Shown here piece after piece: positions 13,364 to 13,502 of a DNA stretch of 13,502 bases; position 1 is the stretch's first letter; each line of letters begins with the position of its first letter. The stretch covers positions 1 to 13,502 of the forward strand of contig CANJQG010000048.1 of the NCBI GenBank assembly GCA_947476405.1, in the 5' to 3' direction. The translations under genes and the position numbers were made by a program. This stretch comes from Thiotrichales bacterium (lineage in GTDB: Bacteria > Pseudomonadota > Gammaproteobacteria > Francisellales > CACEW01). A model generated the notes under the pieces. That model was given only the letters and a program-made list of their open reading frames with translations, ran no database searches and was not told the DNA's origin.

Positions 13364-13501
13364 TCATGAAGAATTCACTTGACAGCGATGTTTGGATATA
13401 ATTTGTGTTAACACATCGTTATCCCAAGAGCAGATTTTTCTGATGCCTTTGATGGACTGACGCTTCATCTGGAGCTTAGCCTGCTGGAGTAGATTCAGGG
13501 C
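13364..13501 (-). CDS. 3' end of an unidentified gene, running off the window
   Basis: The minus-strand frame entering at the right edge is open for 45 codons and stops with TGA at 13366-13364. The peptide is basic and starts ALNLLQQAKLQMKRQSIKGI, with an RKICSWDNDVLTQ segment and a C-terminus of CQVNSS. It reads like real protein but is too short to identify. It ends about 100 bp upstream of the ATPase gene in the same direction. A perfect TGTGTTAACACA palindrome (13404-13415) falls inside it, and that leaves open the possibility that the stretch is regulatory rather than coding. Confidence 0.4.
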   Translation of the reverse strand, partial: ALNLLQQAKLQMKRQSIKGIRKICSWDNDVLTQIISKHRCQVNSS

Positions 13502-13502
13502 A

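Noticed and set aside
13379..13402. TTGACA and TATAAT close together on the plus strand
   Set aside because: Both hexamers are perfect but the spacer is only 12 bp, too short for a normal sigma-70 promoter, and no plus-strand gene follows.
1..13502. CRISPR array or complete insertion sequence
   Set aside because: No regularly spaced repeats, and no transposase gene or terminal inverted repeats with target duplication were seen.

Overview
The window looks like a mobile-element transfer region set against ordinary chromosomal-type genes in a moderately AT-rich gammaproteobacterium. The gene types and base composition would suit Legionellales or a relative. That placement is inferred from general character only; no rRNA or tRNA gene is present to fix it.

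Left flank (1-1096): the end of a probable phosphotransferase gene converges with an AlaX-type alanyl-tRNA editing gene.

Transfer block (1097-7498): a MOBQ/Ti-type relaxase-helicase gene (traA, minus strand) diverges from an unknown membrane protein gene followed by small traC-like and traD genes (plus strand). The traA/plus-strand divide (about 4341-4453) contains three short hairpins followed by a GAAGTG-CCCT sequence that resembles the IncQ/Ti nick region, so it is the best oriT candidate. Beyond traD lies a minus-strand operon, ardA (antirestriction) - small membrane protein - traF (processing peptidase). Just upstream of ardA (7356-7498) is an elaborate nested inverted repeat. If the plus strand is the transferred strand, as the oriT layout suggests, folding that strand builds a duplex with a -35 (TTGATA) in the stem and a -10 (TATAAT) in an unpaired bubble. 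It points so that the single strand itself is the template for ardA. This is the architecture of an Frpo-type single-stranded-DNA promoter in a plasmid leading region, and it is the most interesting observation here.

Cargo block (7499-11377): a very acidic 157-residue protein of unknown function; a two-gene operon of an N-terminally anchored membrane protein and a small beta-barrel-like protein resembling the FlgT C-terminal domain; and a 671-residue helical protein ending in a zinc ribbon and a SEC-C motif.

Right end (11378-13502): about 730 bp without an intact gene. It holds a 21-bp direct repeat of the TGGGGGTATATTTGGGGGTAT type, a CGCCGCCCCACCA stretch resembling a tRNA/tmRNA 3' end, a promoter-like sequence with no gene after it and a winged-helix gene remnant. 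This looks like an old integration junction. It is followed by a minus-strand AAA+ ATPase gene with a perfect 21-bp palindrome in its promoter region, and the 3' end of a further minus-strand reading frame running off the window.

Together, traA, oriT, traC and traD would make up the DNA-processing apparatus. ArdA would protect the incoming DNA from type I restriction, and the hairpin would allow ArdA to be made before the second strand is synthesised. No coupling protein, mating-pair (trb) genes, replication gene or intact integrase is visible, so whether the element is a plasmid, an ICE or a degenerate island cannot be decided from this window.
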